A stretch of 64,000 nucleotides of DNA. Origin: an uncultured bacterium (GTDB taxonomy: Bacteria; Desulfobacterota; Binatia; UBA1149; CAITLU01). Position 1 is the stretch's first letter; each line of letters begins with the position of its first letter. The notes under the pieces were generated by a model. The model searched no databases. It saw only the letters and a program-made list of their open reading frames with translations, and was not told the origin of the DNA. A program made the translations under genes and the position numbers. Positions 45,868 to 55,862 of the stretch are shown piece by piece. The stretch covers positions 1-64,000 of the forward strand of contig CAITLU010000038.1 of the NCBI GenBank assembly GCA_903893315.1, in the 5' to 3' direction.

Positions 45868-47112
45868 ATGGTTGAAAACGACTCACGGAATTCCGGCCCG
45901 GCCGAGGACGACTTTGCGGCGCTGTTTGCCGCCAGTGAGGTGACCGCGGTACGGCGCAAGGAGTTCGCGGTAGGCGATCTGGTGCGCGGGGCCGTGATCG
46001 CGATCGGACAGGGCAGTGCCTTCGTTGCGATCGGCGGCAAGGGCGAGGCGACTATCGACATCGCCGAGTTTCGCGATCCGGCGACCGGCGCGCTTACGCT
46101 TGCTGTCGGTGACCAGCTCGAAGCCACCGTCGTCGATGACGGCGGGGAATCGGGCTCGATCGTCCTGCGACGCACGCTCGGTCGCGGTGGTCACGTCCCT
46201 GCTGAGTTGGAGCAGGCGCTGGCTCACGGCATTCCCATCGAAGGGATGGTGACGGGCGAGAACAAGGGCGGTTTCGACGTGCAGATCGGCGGTGTTCGCG
46301 CGTTTTGTCCGGGTTCGCAGATCGACCGGCGCCGGCCTGGCGAGCGTGTCCCCGCCACGGAATATATCGGCCGTCGTTTCCTGTTCCGCGTGAACAAGAT
46401 CGAGTCTGGTGGCCGCAACGTCGTGGTGTCGCGCCGCGATCTGCTCGAGGAAGAAGCTGCGGCGCAGGCGACCGAGACCTGGAAGAAGTTGCACGTCGGT
46501 GCGGTGGTGCAGGGGACCGTAACGAATATTCGCGACTTCGGCGCGTTCGTCGACCTTGGCGGCGTCGAAGGGCTGATCCACATAAGCGAACTGGGTTACA
46601 GCCGCGTCGGCCATCCATCCGAAGTTCTCGAGATAGGGCAGGGAGTCGAGGCGCGAGTCTTGAAGATCGAGCAGGCGGGGACCGGTCGTCGCCAGGTCGG
46701 GCTGTCCATAAAGTCGCTGGCGGCCGATCCGTGGTCGACGGTCGCGGAACAGTTCCCGGTCGGTACCAACGTGACGGGCACGGTGCGTCGCGTCGAAGCT
46801 TTCGGGGCCTTCGTCGAAATCGCCCCCGGTCTCGAGGGCCTCGCGCACGTTTCCAAGCTATCGCTCGACCGTCGTCTGTCGCACGCCCGGCAGGCGGTCA
46901 GCGTCGGCCAGGAAGTGGATGTGACGGTTGTCGCGGTGGAGCCGGACAAGCGACGCATCAGCCTCTCCATGATCGAGCGCGCCCGTCAGAGCCGCGACGC
47001 CGAGGTTGCCGGAGAGCGCGCCGATGAGCGTGCGGCCATGGAGCAGACGAATCAGCGCCGCAGCTTGGGAACCTTCGCGGATCTCATCGCCGCTTCCAGG
47101 AAGAAACCGTAG
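45868..47112 (+). CDS. S1 RNA-binding domain protein (30S ribosomal protein S1-like)
   Basis: 414 residues from ATG 45868. Four S1 beta-barrel domains lie at roughly residues 34-105, 120-190, 200-275 and 285-360. Domains 3 and 4 are the best conserved ([88 protein letters not shown], landmarks). Full S1 usually has six domains, so this is a shorter S1-like protein such as the YhgF/Tex-unrelated 'S1 RNA-binding' group. A perfect small palindrome GCAAGC-ATT-GCTTGC lies at 45841-45855 in the leader. Likely involved in translation or RNA binding. Confidence 0.88.
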   Translation: MVENDSRNSGPAEDDFAALFAASEVTAVRRKEFAVGDLVRGAVIAIGQGSAFVAIGGKGEATIDIAEFRDPATGALTLAVGDQLEATVVDDGGESGSIVLRRTLGRGGHVPAELEQALAHGIPIEGMVTGENKGGFDVQIGGVRAFCPGSQIDRRRPGERVPATEYIGRRFLFRVNKIESGGRNVVVSRRDLLEEEAAAQATETWKKLHVGAVVQGTVTNIRDFGAFVDLGGVEGLIHISELGYSRVGHPSEVLEIGQGVEARVLKIEQAGTGRRQVGLSIKSLAADPWSTVAEQFPVGTNVTGTVRRVEAFGAFVEIAPGLEGLAHVSKLSLDRRLSHARQAVSVGQEVDVTVVAVEPDKRRISLSMIERARQSRDAEVAGERADERAAMEQTNQRRSLGTFADLIAASRKKP

Positions 47113-47160
47113 CGGGTCACGCGGCCGACTCGGTGCCGCGTGACCCGGTTACCGCGGTTG

Positions 47161-48411
47161 TTACTCGAGACCTTTCATTCCCGCGCGCGGCGCGCCGACC
47201 AGGGCCGCCATCTTTCCTTCCGGGGCCTTGTTCTCGTGCATGAGCTGGTGGCAGAGCGGGATCTCGTCGAACTTGTATGCACGCCCCAGGCACGGATCGA
47301 TCTTGCCATCGAGCACGAGTTGGTTGAACGCGTAGGCCTGCTCGTCGTTGGACAGATGCGAACCCTGGAAGCGTTTCTGACGCGTCCACAGGTAACGTAG
47401 ATCCACCACCGCGTTGAAGCCGGTGGTGCCGGCACAGATCACCACCATGCCACCGTTGTCGCACGCGAAGATCGAAGTGGGGACGGTGTCCTCGCCGGGA
47501 TGTTCAAATACGATACGCGGGCTGCGGCGTTCGCCGACGACATCCCAGAGCGCCTTGCCGAAATCTCGTGCACCGGCCGCCCATTTGCCGTAGGCGGCGG
47601 TGTCCTTCCAGTGCGGCATAAGACCCCAGTGGCTGAATTTATTTCTATTGATGACGCCTTTGGCGCCGAGCTTGATGCAGAAGTCGGCCTTGGCGTCGTC
47701 ACTGACTACGCCGACCGGGATCGCGCCTGCGGCCTTGACGATCTGTATCGCCATGCAACCGAGTCCGCCCGCCGCGCCCCAGATCAGCACGACGTCATTC
47801 TCGCGCACGGTGTGCGGTGACCATCCCTTGAGCATGCGATACGCGGTCTGACCGACGAGCGTCGGTGCTGCGGCTTCCTCCCAGGTAAGATGCCCGGCTT
47901 TGGGCATGCACTGATGGCCTTGGGCCTTGGCGAACTGCCCGAAGCTACCCCAGCTGGTTTCGTAACCCCAGATCTTGAAGGACGGATCGATGGTCGGATC
48001 ATCGCCCGCCTTGACAGCCGGACAATCTGCGTCCCACACGCCCGCGTGAGTGACGACGTGGTCGCCTACCTTGACGTTGCTGACCGCGCTTCCGACCGCG
48101 TAGACGATGCCCGACGCGTCGCTGCCGCCGATGTGGAAGTCGCTGGTGTCGTACTTCGCTTTCTGCCTGGCGGCGATGACGTTGACCGGAGCGCCGAGCG
48201 CGGCCCAGACATTGTTGTAGTTGATGCCGGCGGCCATCACGTAGATGAGGACTTCGTCCGGCTTGAGCGAGGGCACCTCGACCTTTTCTACCTGGAAGGC
48301 GTGCTTGGGCTCGCCGAAACGGTCTGCGCGGACGAGTTGTCCGTACATGAATTTCGGAACCTGCCCGATCGGCGGTAGTTCTCCTATTTCGTAAACTTCC
48401 CTGGTGCTCAT
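47161..48411 (-). CDS. ccr: crotonyl-CoA carboxylase/reductase
   Basis: 416 residues from ATG 48411 with GAGAGG upstream. Ccr reductively carboxylates crotonyl-CoA with NADPH and CO2 to ethylmalonyl-CoA. It is an MDR-fold enzyme whose start [30 protein letters not shown] (CO2-site Asn), [13 protein letters not shown], the [19 protein letters not shown] active-site stretch and [10 protein letters not shown] (His) match Ccr rather than plain quinone reductases. It may feed the ethylmalonyl-CoA pathway or extender-unit synthesis. Other pathway genes are not in the window. Confidence 0.92.
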   Translation of the reverse strand: MSTREVYEIGELPPIGQVPKFMYGQLVRADRFGEPKHAFQVEKVEVPSLKPDEVLIYVMAAGINYNNVWAALGAPVNVIAARQKAKYDTSDFHIGGSDASGIVYAVGSAVSNVKVGDHVVTHAGVWDADCPAVKAGDDPTIDPSFKIWGYETSWGSFGQFAKAQGHQCMPKAGHLTWEEAAAPTLVGQTAYRMLKGWSPHTVRENDVVLIWGAAGGLGCMAIQIVKAAGAIPVGVVSDDAKADFCIKLGAKGVINRNKFSHWGLMPHWKDTAAYGKWAAGARDFGKALWDVVGERRSPRIVFEHPGEDTVPTSIFACDNGGMVVICAGTTGFNAVVDLRYLWTRQKRFQGSHLSNDEQAYAFNQLVLDGKIDPCLGRAYKFDEIPLCHQLMHENKAPEGKMAALVGAPRAGMKGLE

Positions 48412-48527
48412 TGTTACCTCTCGTGATTCGACGGCGTTGTGGTGCTGTACGTTACCCGCTCCATGAAGGCAACGAAGACGACGGCGCTTGCGATGAGCGT
48501 TCGTTGCCGGTGTCGCCGGCTGCGCCC

Positions 48528-50030
48528 TCACTCCTCGGCGTGCGGGCGCCCTTCCATGTCTTCGAATACAAGCCCCGCCGTGTTGTAGCCCGAGACCATG
48601 GTGCCGCCGAAGCCGGCGCCGGGGAAAGTCCAGGCACCCGCCAGGTAGAGTCCGGGAACCGAGGTGCGCGGCGAGGGCCGAAAAATGCTGTGGCTCGACG
48701 GTGTGTACGCGTAACCGTAGATAGAACCGGACGGATTCCACGAGTAGCGTTTCATCGTGCGCGGCGTTCCGGTTTCGCAGACATCGATGCGGTCGCGGAC
48801 ATCGGGAATCGCTTCGGCAAGCCGGTCGATCAGGTACTCTTCGAGTTCGCGCTTTTTTTCGCGATAGGTCGTTTCATCCAGATCGACCCACAGCGCGCCG
48901 TTGGCGATCGTCGCGACGTGCAGTATCGAACGCCCCGCCGGTGCGTGTCCCGGGTCGGCAATGTTGTGGTTGCCCATCAGCCAGCCGCCGCTGCGGTAGT
49001 CGCCGCGCTCGACCGTGTTCCATTCCGCATCCAGGTCGTAGGTGGGATTGTAAAAACCGCCTCGGTCGCGAAGGCCGAGCTCTGACGCGTCGCCGCGAAT
49101 GCCGACGTAGGCCTGGCTGATCGAGCAGGCCAACGGCAGTCCGTCGACGCGCTCGCAATCCTCGCGGCCGAGCGAAGGGTCGTCGAGCAGGCCATGGAAG
49201 GTGAGCGGCGCTGCTGCATTGCTGACGACGACGGGAGCGCGGAAAGTACCGCGCCTGGCGGTTGCGACCGCGGTTACGCGTCCTGCCTCGGTCACGATCT
49301 GCGTCACTTCGGTGTTGAGCAGCACTTTGCCGCGGTTCGCTTCGATGACGCTGACGAAAGCGTCTGAGAGCGCCTGGCCTCCGCCCTTGACGTAGAAGCA
49401 GCCGCCGAAGTGAAAGCTGCTCCACATTATCGCGTACATGAACGCGCTGACCTTGGAGGGCACCAGTCCAAGATAGCCCCACAGCGTTGCGAAGATCGCC
49501 GTGATGCGTTCGTCGCGGACATGGCTGTCGACGAATTCCTGAAGCGTCATTCCCATGATGTTCATCGCTTCGGGAGAGGGCGAACCGGAATCGCTCTGGT
49601 CGATGCTGCGCATTGAAGCGAACAGATCGCGGATCCCGCCGGCGTGCTCCGGGTATGTCTCGCACAGTAGCTTTTCGTAGTCGCCGGCATCGGCAGGAAT
49701 TTGCAGGTCGTGGGCGGGGCCGCGGGTCCGGTACGCGATGTCGAAACGGTTGAGGCCGATCCTTTCCAGCACGCCGAGTCCGGTCAGGATCTTGTGCATC
49801 GAACGGCCGGGAATCAGATTGCCGGTCTGGTGAAGTGCGACATCGAAATCGTAGACGATGTCAGTCCCCTTGACCTTGCGCAGGAAGTGATGCGCGTAGC
49901 CGCCGGCGAATACGTGCTGTTCGAGCACCAGAACGCGCAGTCCCGCTTTGGACATGCGCGCTGCCGCAGACAAGCCGCCGAGTCCCGAGCCGACGACGAT
50001 GACGTCCCAATGCGTATCTATTGCTGACAT
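48528..50030 (-). CDS. phytoene desaturase/carotenoid isomerase-like FAD oxidoreductase
   Basis: 500 residues from ATG 50030, AGGAG seven bases upstream. The N-terminal dinucleotide-binding motif is [41 protein letters not shown], the CrtI/retinol-saturase pattern. The C-terminal FAD-contact stretch is [30 protein letters not shown]. Middle landmarks are [22 protein letters not shown]. The family includes phytoene desaturase, carotenoid isomerase and all-trans-retinol saturase. No other carotenoid gene is nearby, so a lipid-related reaction is equally likely. Confidence 0.87.
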   Translation of the reverse strand: MSAIDTHWDVIVVGSGLGGLSAAARMSKAGLRVLVLEQHVFAGGYAHHFLRKVKGTDIVYDFDVALHQTGNLIPGRSMHKILTGLGVLERIGLNRFDIAYRTRGPAHDLQIPADAGDYEKLLCETYPEHAGGIRDLFASMRSIDQSDSGSPSPEAMNIMGMTLQEFVDSHVRDERITAIFATLWGYLGLVPSKVSAFMYAIMWSSFHFGGCFYVKGGGQALSDAFVSVIEANRGKVLLNTEVTQIVTEAGRVTAVATARRGTFRAPVVVSNAAAPLTFHGLLDDPSLGREDCERVDGLPLACSISQAYVGIRGDASELGLRDRGGFYNPTYDLDAEWNTVERGDYRSGGWLMGNHNIADPGHAPAGRSILHVATIANGALWVDLDETTYREKKRELEEYLIDRLAEAIPDVRDRIDVCETGTPRTMKRYSWNPSGSIYGYAYTPSSHSIFRPSPRTSVPGLYLAGAWTFPGAGFGGTMVSGYNTAGLVFEDMEGRPHAEE

Positions 50031-50120
50031 TGTTCAACTCCTGAGAGTGGTTTGTGATGTTGTGCAGTCAGGCATCCGGTTGAAAAAGCGTTCGCGTCGT
50101 CCGGCTTGTCCCGTGGTTCT

Positions 50121-50681
50121 TCAATTGACCGGCAGCAGTGCGAGCGTCTCGTCGCACCATTCGATGAGCGCCTGGGCATCGCGCTCACCGTAACGAAGGG
50201 TGATCGCCCAGTGCTGGAAGTCGGCGTCGTCGGCGTGCTCGCGGCGCAGACGCTCGTGGATGTCCTTGTATCGTTCCAGATCCGCGACCAGCCGTGCGCG
50301 CGACTGCTCTACCTGGCGTCGGCTCCAGGCGCCGTCACCCCTGGCGCCGAAGAACAGCTTGAGCAGAAGTTCGTTGCGCAACTGCTGAGGTTCGGTCGGT
50401 TCCTCGAGCCAGCGGCGCAGGGCCTCGCGGCCGGCCGGCGTGATCGAGTAGGCGTGACGGGCGCGTTTGCCGCCGTCGCCGGCGTCGGCTTTCTGCGCCA
50501 GACCGTCGCGGTCCAGCCGCTTGAGGATCGGATAGATCTGCCCGTAGCTCTCCTTCCAGAAGTTGCCGACGCTGCTTTCCACGGCTTTCTTCAGGTCGTA
50601 GCCCGACATCGGGCGGCGGCACAGAAAGCCGAGAACTGCGTACATGGTTCGATTGGGCGCGGGCATTCGGACTGGCTCCAT
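50121..50681 (-). CDS. PadR family transcriptional regulator
   Basis: 186 residues (ATG 50681); ATG 50666, with a GGAG nine bases ahead, is a likely alternative giving 181. The winged-helix domain is classic PadR: YAVLGFLCRRPMSGYDLKKAVESSVGNFWKESYGQIYPILKRLDRDGL. The C-terminal Vir-like helical dimerisation part follows (TPAGREALRRWLEEPTEPQQLRNELLLKLFFG, landmark). PadR proteins repress genes for phenolic or lipophilic compound handling. It sits between an SDR and an FAD oxidoreductase on the same strand and probably controls this minus-strand cluster. Confidence 0.9.
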   Translation of the reverse strand: MEPVRMPAPNRTMYAVLGFLCRRPMSGYDLKKAVESSVGNFWKESYGQIYPILKRLDRDGLAQKADAGDGGKRARHAYSITPAGREALRRWLEEPTEPQQLRNELLLKLFFGARGDGAWSRRQVEQSRARLVADLERYKDIHERLRREHADDADFQHWAITLRYGERDAQALIEWCDETLALLPVN

Positions 50682-50691
50682 GGGTCCGGCG

Positions 50692-50721
50692 GATATATCG
50701 GCAAGATGTATGGGGTGTCAA
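50692..50721 (-). promoter_or_regulatory. promoter and possible PadR operator
   Basis: On the minus strand TTGACA (50721-50716) is followed, after 18 bases, by TATATC (50697-50692). The palindrome GATATATC (50692-50699) covers the -10, so a bound repressor would block RNA polymerase. Autoregulation by the PadR protein is the natural reading. Confidence 0.5.
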
Positions 50722-50760
50722 GGGATTGGCAGCCGCCGTCGTGCCGAAGACGGCGCTCCT

Positions 50761-50792
50761 GGGCGCTGGCGCGCCGCGCCGCGCCAGCGCCC
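50761..50792 (-). terminator. strong GC hairpin at the end of the SDR operon
   Basis: A perfect 13-base stem GGGCGCTGGCGCG/CGCGCCAGCGCCC around a 6-base loop, 13 bases beyond the SDR stop (50805). A second small stem GCCG-TCTT-CGGC follows. No T-tract is present, so termination would be intrinsic-inefficient or Rho-aided; it may simply be a stabilising structure. Confidence 0.4.
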
Positions 50793-50804
50793 GGTTCGGC
50801 GGCC

Positions 50805-51635
50805 CTACAGCTTGACCTGAGCCGTGTGCACCAGGCGCCGCACCAGCGCGCGCGGCAGCAGCGGCACCACCTGAGTCGCCAGCCAGTTGAAGAGTCCCGG
50901 GACCACGACGGCGGTGCCCGACATCATCGCGTCGTACCCGACGCCGGCGACGTCGGCGGCGCTCATCGGGCCAAGCGCGAAAAACAGTGTGCCTTCCATG
51001 TCCGCGGTCTTTCCGAACTCGGTTTGAGTGGCGCCGGGGCACAGCGCGGTAACGGTGACGCCGCTGCCGGCAAGTTCGGTCGCGAGCGCTTCGGAGAGTG
51101 AAAGTGCGTAGGCCTTGGTGGCCGAGTAGACCGCCAGGCGCGGACCCGATTGAAAGCCCGCCAGCGAGGCCACGTTCATGATGCGCCCGCGACCACGCTC
51201 CAGCATCGGCTGCATGAACAAGTGCGTCAGCGCGGTCAGGGCTCGCACGTTGACGTCGATGATGCCGAGCACGAGCTTACGGTCGTGCCCGTCGAAGTCG
51301 CCGAAGGCGCCGTAGCCGGCGTTATTCACCAGGAAGTCGATTTCGAGTCCGTCGGCCGCACACGCGTCGAACAGTGCGCGCGGTGCTTTGCGATCGGCCA
51401 GATCCGCTACCAGCACCTTGACTTCGACGGCGTGTGTTCGCGTCAGCTGCGCAGCCAGTGCGCGCAGTTCGGTCTTGCGGCGCGCGGTGATGACCAGATC
51501 GTGGCCGTGCTCGGCAAACACGCGCGCAAGTTCACGGCCGATTCCCGAAGACGCACCGGTTATCAGCGCTCTGCCCGGCTTGCGGATCGTTGTCGTCGCT
51601 TCAGAGGAAACTTTTGTGCGCTTGGTACCGGTCAT
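50805..51635 (-). CDS. short-chain dehydrogenase/reductase (DltE-type)
   Basis: 276 residues. Cofactor loop ITGASSGIGRELARVFAEHG, DLADRKAPR, NNAGYGAFGDF, ASLAGFQSGPRLAVYSATKAY (catalytic Ser and Tyr-x3-Lys), CPGATQTEF. The C-terminus (MMSGTAVVVPGLFNWLATQVVPLLPRALVRRLV) is hydrophobic, as in membrane-leaning DltE-like SDRs. It is translated from an ATG that overlaps the stop of the CMD-family gene (ATGA) and so belongs to the operon 53117 to 50805. It probably acts on a lipid or alcohol. Confidence 0.87.
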   Translation of the reverse strand: MTGTKRTKVSSEATTTIRKPGRALITGASSGIGRELARVFAEHGHDLVITARRKTELRALAAQLTRTHAVEVKVLVADLADRKAPRALFDACAADGLEIDFLVNNAGYGAFGDFDGHDRKLVLGIIDVNVRALTALTHLFMQPMLERGRGRIMNVASLAGFQSGPRLAVYSATKAYALSLSEALATELAGSGVTVTALCPGATQTEFGKTADMEGTLFFALGPMSAADVAGVGYDAMMSGTAVVVPGLFNWLATQVVPLLPRALVRRLVHTAQVKL

Positions 51636-52174
51636 GCGTTCAGGCTTTCGGCAAGCACATTGGTCGATTCAAATTGCGTGCGGGTCGACTCGAGGAAGCG
51701 GCTTACCATGTTGAAGTAACTCACGCACAGGATCAGTTCGGTGGTCTGGCGGCGGCCGTAGCGCGCCAGTACCGCCGCCAGCGCCTCGTCGCTCAAGCGC
51801 ACGTCGAGACTGATTTCGTCAGCCACGCGGCACAGCAGCTTGCCGGTTTCGTCGAGGGCTTTTCCGGGCTGCGGCTCTGCGATTGCCGCGATTTCTTCGT
51901 TCGTTACCCCGAGGTTGGTGGCGACCACGACGTGCTGCTTCCACTCGTACTCGGAGCGCGTCGTGCGTGCGACGCGAAGGATGGCGATTTCGCGCTCGCG
52001 AGCGTCGAACTCGGACTGGAACAGGACCGATCCGGCGAAGTCTATGAGCGGGCCGAAGCTCGCAGGCGCGTTTGCCATCATGCGAAAGACGTTGAGCGGC
52101 GGCAGCGTGGCGAGTCGCTCGCGCACCGAGTCGGGAAGTTCGGAGTCGGCCGGCAGGGGAACGTGAACGGTCAT
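51632..52174 (-). CDS. carboxymuconolactone decarboxylase (AhpD-like) family protein
   Basis: 180 residues with the all-helical CMD fold. The core is LFQSEFDAREREIAILRVARTTRSEYEWKQHVVVATNLGVTNEEI (landmark; E-x-E-W-x-x-H instead of the AhpD CxxC, so not a thiol peroxidase). CMD-family proteins of this E/H type act as decarboxylases, lactonases or hydrolase-like enzymes, often next to hydrolases. The start at 52174 follows the hydrolase stop by 19 bases. Function within the family is uncertain. Confidence 0.85.
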   Translation of the reverse strand: MTVHVPLPADSELPDSVRERLATLPPLNVFRMMANAPASFGPLIDFAGSVLFQSEFDAREREIAILRVARTTRSEYEWKQHVVVATNLGVTNEEIAAIAEPQPGKALDETGKLLCRVADEISLDVRLSDEALAAVLARYGRRQTTELILCVSYFNMVSRFLESTRTQFESTNVLAESLNA

Positions 52175-52193
52175 GGTTTTCTCCTTGCGATAA

Positions 52194-53117
52194 TCAAGAG
52201 GGCGAAGTGTCGGTCGTCTCAGGGCGACGAGAAAGGAACTCGACCAGCATCGCGCTGACCTTGCCTGGTTCGTCGAGCTGTACCCAATGTCCGGCGCCGG
52301 GCAGACGTCGTACTTGCAGGTCGCTGACGTGAGCCTCCAGGCCGTTGGCCAGAGTGGGGCTGAGGTATCGGTCGCGTTCGCCCCATACGACCAGAGTTGG
52401 ACACGCGATCGGACGCACGTCGTCGATGGCTCCGCGCGCGGCGCTCCTGCCGGCGCCGCGATAGTAGTTGATCGCGCTGGTGAGCGCTCCGGGATGCTTG
52501 AACGCGGCTTTGTACTGCCGGGTCTCGTTGTTGGCGAAAGCGTCGAGATTGCTGACGTCGCTGCTCAGAGTCCGCTCGATGAAGGCGAAGTCGCGGGCGC
52601 GCAGCATGGCTTCCGGCAGCCACGGCAGTTGGAAGAACAACACGTACCACGAGCGTCGCCACTGGTCGGTGGTGAAGAGATCGCGGCGGTAGGCCGCCGG
52701 GTGCGGCGCGTTAAGTATGGCCAGCCGCTCGACGCGCTCGGGATGCCACATGGCCAGGTACCAGGCGACGATGCCGCCCCAGTCGTGCGCGACCACGCTC
52801 ACTTTCTCCACCCCGAGATGGTCGATCAGGGCGACGACGTCGGCTACCAGCTTGCGGATGTCGTAGGCCGCTACGCCGTGGGGTTTCTCCGAAGTGTTGT
52901 AGCCGCGCATGTCGGGCGCGACGACGTGAAAGTTCGCGGCCGCCAGATCGGCGATCTGGTAACGCCACGAAAACCAGAATTCAGGAAAGCCGTGGAGCAG
53001 CAGGACGGGCTTGCCTGCGCCTGCCTTCACCACGTGAAGCCTTACCTCGCCGGCCACGACGTCTTCGTGCGTCCAGGGCTGCGCCGCTGCGGTGGTTGTT
53101 CCGGCGATGTTCGTCAT
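52194..53117 (-). CDS. alpha/beta hydrolase, epoxide hydrolase/haloalkane dehalogenase-like
   Basis: 307 residues from ATG 53117 (TTG 53156 possible). Landmarks are the oxyanion stretch LLLHGFPEFWFSW, the nucleophile elbow VVAHDWGGIVAW (Asp nucleophile, epoxide hydrolase/dehalogenase style), the acid in WGERDRYLSP and the catalytic His in GAGHWVQLDEP. The lid domain (LFTTDQWRRSWYVLFFQLPWLPEAML) is typical of soluble epoxide hydrolases. It is the first gene of the hydrolase-CMD-SDR operon and divergent from aguA. Confidence 0.9.
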   Translation of the reverse strand: MTNIAGTTTAAAQPWTHEDVVAGEVRLHVVKAGAGKPVLLLHGFPEFWFSWRYQIADLAAANFHVVAPDMRGYNTSEKPHGVAAYDIRKLVADVVALIDHLGVEKVSVVAHDWGGIVAWYLAMWHPERVERLAILNAPHPAAYRRDLFTTDQWRRSWYVLFFQLPWLPEAMLRARDFAFIERTLSSDVSNLDAFANNETRQYKAAFKHPGALTSAINYYRGAGRSAARGAIDDVRPIACPTLVVWGERDRYLSPTLANGLEAHVSDLQVRRLPGAGHWVQLDEPGKVSAMLVEFLSRRPETTDTSPS

Positions 53118-53230
53118 GGAGGTCGCCGTTCTTGCCGACGCCGACGTCCGGTTCAAGGCACGGCCGCTGTTTGCAACTCCGGCCCCGGCCAGGGCAAGAG
53201 AGGCATGTGCAGCATCGGGGGGACCAGCAG

Positions 53231-54322
53231 ATGGATACAGGAGCGGCAGCCGGGGTGATCCCGTCGGCGCGAGAGGCCGGGTTCAGGATGCCCGCCGAGT
53301 GGGAACTTCACGATGCGGTGTGGCTGGCGTGGCCCAGTCACGCGGAACTCTGGCAGCGCGATCTCGACGCCGCCCGGGATGAGTTCGTGGGCCTGTGCCG
53401 CGCCATCGCCGACGTCGATCCGCAGACGGGACGTCCGCGCGGCGAGTTCCTGGACGTCCTGGTGCGCGATGAACACGGCCGCCGTCAGGCGGCCGCCGCG
53501 CTGGCCGGTTTGCCGCTGCGCCTGCACTACGCGGCCTTCGGCGACATCTGGCTGCGCGACACCGCGCCGGTCTTCGTGCGCAGCGCCGCCGGCGGCGAGG
53601 TGGCTGCGGTGTGTTTTCGTTTCAACGGTTGGGGCGAGAAGTACCTGTTCCCCGCCGATATGACGGTGGCTCGGGAAGTGCGCAGGCTGGCCGCGGTGCA
53701 TTCGTTCGAAGCACCTTTCATTTTCGAGGGTGGTGCGATCGAGGTCGACGGTGAGGGAACCGCGCTCACCACCAGTCAGTGTCTGTTGAATCCGAATCGC
53801 AATCCGACGCTGACGCGCGCCGACCTCGAGCGTGATCTTGCAGAGGCGCTCGGCATCGAGCGCTTGCTGTGGCTGGGGGACGGGCTTGCCAACGACCACA
53901 CCGACGGACACGTCGATACGCTCGCGCGTTTTTGCGCGCCGGGTCGCGTCTTGTGCATGGAAGCGCGCGACGCTGATGATCCCAACCGCACGGCGTTGGG
54001 GAAGATCGCCGCTGACCTGGCGGAGTTCCGCGATGCCAAGGGGCGCGCGTTCGAAGTCATCAGGGTTCCGTCGCCGGGTCTGGTGCAGAGCCGCGATGGG
54101 GAGGCGATGCCGGCCAGCTATCTGAACTTCTACGTGGCCAACACCACGGTGGTGGTGCCCACCTACGGCTCACCCTGCGACGCCGAAGCGGTGGAACTGG
54201 TGGCAGCCTGTTTCCCGACGCGCCGCACGGTCGGCGTCTCGGCGCGTGCGCTGCTCACCGGCGGCGGTGCCTTTCACTGCATCACACAGCAACAGCCTGC
54301 GGCGGCCAAGGTAAGGCGATGA
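53231..54322 (+). CDS. aguA: agmatine deiminase
   Basis: 363 residues from ATG 53231. It hydrolyses agmatine to N-carbamoylputrescine and ammonia. Signature elements are MPAEWELHDAVWLAWPSHAELW, FGDIWLRDTAPVFVR, RFNGWGEKYLFPADM, the substrate loop GGAIEVDGEGTALTT, NDHTDGHVDTLARF and the catalytic Cys near residue 350 in GGGAFHCITQQ. The next gene, 10 bases away, encodes the following enzyme, so the pair forms a complete agmatine to putrescine route. No adiA/speA is visible in the window. Confidence 0.95.
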   Translation: MDTGAAAGVIPSAREAGFRMPAEWELHDAVWLAWPSHAELWQRDLDAARDEFVGLCRAIADVDPQTGRPRGEFLDVLVRDEHGRRQAAAALAGLPLRLHYAAFGDIWLRDTAPVFVRSAAGGEVAAVCFRFNGWGEKYLFPADMTVAREVRRLAAVHSFEAPFIFEGGAIEVDGEGTALTTSQCLLNPNRNPTLTRADLERDLAEALGIERLLWLGDGLANDHTDGHVDTLARFCAPGRVLCMEARDADDPNRTALGKIAADLAEFRDAKGRAFEVIRVPSPGLVQSRDGEAMPASYLNFYVANTTVVVPTYGSPCDAEAVELVAACFPTRRTVGVSARALLTGGGAFHCITQQQPAAAKVRR

Positions 54323-54332
54323 GATCGAAGCG

Positions 54333-55211
54333 ATGAGCGAGGCAGGGACTGGGTCCGTGCGCGTCGACGTTGCGGTACTTCAAGCCGCTCTCGGCGGCGA
54401 GCGCGAAGCCAACGTGCGTCGCATCGAGGCGCTGGTGCGTGAAGCGGCCGGCCGCGGTGCGCACGTCGTCTTGCCGCCGGAGTTGTTCGAGGGGCAGTAC
54501 TTCCCCAAGGTCGAGCGTGAAGATTTATTCGAGTTGGCAAGACCTGCGGCCGGCAACGCGACGATAGCGCGGTTTCAAAGACTCGCTGCTGAGCTCGGCG
54601 TGGTGGTTCCGGTGTCTTTCTTCGAGAAGGACGGTCATCACTACTACAACAGTGTGGCGATGATCGACGCGGACGGTGCGGTGCTGGGCGTTTATCGCAA
54701 GAGCCACATCCCCGACGGTCCCGGTTACGAGGAGAAGTTCTATTTCCGTCCGGGCGATACCGGCTTTCGTGTCTGGAATACGCGCGCCGGCGCCATCGGT
54801 GTCGGCATCTGCTGGGACCAGTGGTTCCCCGAGTGTGCGCGCGCGATGATGCTCGGCGGCGCCGAATTGCTGCTGTATCCGACCGCCATCGGCAGCGAGC
54901 CTCACGATCCTGATCTCGACACGAGCCGGCCGTGGCGGCGCGCGATGCTCGGTCATGCGGTGTCGAACGTGGTGCCGGTGGCTGCCGCCAATCGCGTCGG
55001 AGACGAGGACGGACAGCGTTTCTACGGACACTCCTTCATCTGTGATCACCGCGGCGAAATGCTTGCCGAACTCGGAGCCGACGAAGAAGGCGTCGCGGTC
55101 GCGAGCTTCGATCCGGCAGCAGTAGCGCGAACACGGGCGGCCTACGGTTTTTTTCGCGATCGGCGTCCCGATCTGTACGGCTCACTGGTTGGAAGGGGAG
55201 GCGAGTCCTGA
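54333..55211 (+). CDS. aguB: N-carbamoylputrescine amidase
   Basis: 292-residue nitrilase-superfamily enzyme that turns N-carbamoylputrescine into putrescine, CO2 and ammonia. The Glu-Lys-Cys triad is present: E50 in LPPELFEGQYF, K123 in YRKSHIPDGPGY, C160 in GVGICWDQWFPECARAMML. Other landmarks are LLLYPTAIGSEPHDP and HAVSNVVPVAAANRVG. It directly follows aguA, as expected. Confidence 0.95.
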   Translation: MSEAGTGSVRVDVAVLQAALGGEREANVRRIEALVREAAGRGAHVVLPPELFEGQYFPKVEREDLFELARPAAGNATIARFQRLAAELGVVVPVSFFEKDGHHYYNSVAMIDADGAVLGVYRKSHIPDGPGYEEKFYFRPGDTGFRVWNTRAGAIGVGICWDQWFPECARAMMLGGAELLLYPTAIGSEPHDPDLDTSRPWRRAMLGHAVSNVVPVAAANRVGDEDGQRFYGHSFICDHRGEMLAELGADEEGVAVASFDPAAVARTRAAYGFFRDRRPDLYGSLVGRGGES

Positions 55212-55266
55212 TTACTCGCTGCTCAGCATTCCCGGGCGGCGCGAGAATGGCCTGCGGCCACGCTGC

Positions 55267-55737
55267 TCACTGAGCCTTTGCCGTCATTCCGTAGACGCGC
55301 GTCAGGCTGACTCGTACCTCGACGACGTGCCGCTCGCGTCCACTGGCGCCGCTGCGCGCGCTGCGCAGACTGCCCGCTACCTCTTCACCTCGCCCGTACA
55401 GGACCACGACGGCGCCGTCGTGGTCCCAGGCCGTGAAAGCGACGCGCGCATTGGTTACCAGGTCGCGGCGCCGCACGGCATCTTCGTACACGAGCACGGT
55501 CAGCGTCGATCCCTCGAGAACCGCGTGGACCGGTGCGAGGTGAGGCTGCCCTTGAGGGCCGACCGTGGCCATCGCAACCAGACGAATGCGTTGCCAGAAA
55601 TCGAAGAGTTCCGCCGCGGTCATGCGCCGCGGCGGCCACGCCACCGAGTCGGCGACGGCGGGTGAGGCCGAGGCCGAACTCGCTGCCAGCAGCGTTTCGA
55701 GTTCCGCCCTGTTCTTCGGAGTGTCGCTGGTTTTCAT
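55267..55737 (-). CDS. pyridoxamine 5'-phosphate oxidase family protein
   Basis: 156 residues, split-barrel fold. The FMN-binding strand VAMATVGPQGQPHLAPVHAVLEG and RRRDLVTNARVAFTAWDHDG are typical of F420/FMN-dependent 'PNPOx-like' proteins. An N-terminal Ala/Ser-rich segment of about 30 residues is extra. It is convergent with aguB and divergent from the epimerase gene. Biochemical role unknown. Confidence 0.78.
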   Translation of the reverse strand: MKTSDTPKNRAELETLLAASSASASPAVADSVAWPPRRMTAAELFDFWQRIRLVAMATVGPQGQPHLAPVHAVLEGSTLTVLVYEDAVRRRDLVTNARVAFTAWDHDGAVVVLYGRGEEVAGSLRSARSGASGRERHVVEVRVSLTRVYGMTAKAQ

Positions 55738-55862
55738 GGGCGCTTCCTAGCATGGGCACGCTAAGGAGGTGATCCGCAAGGTCCACTGCGTCGTATGGCG
55801 CGGTAGCCTCGGACTCTCGCTTGATGAATAAAGCGGTTCCAGGTGACGGTGATGCGACTCCC

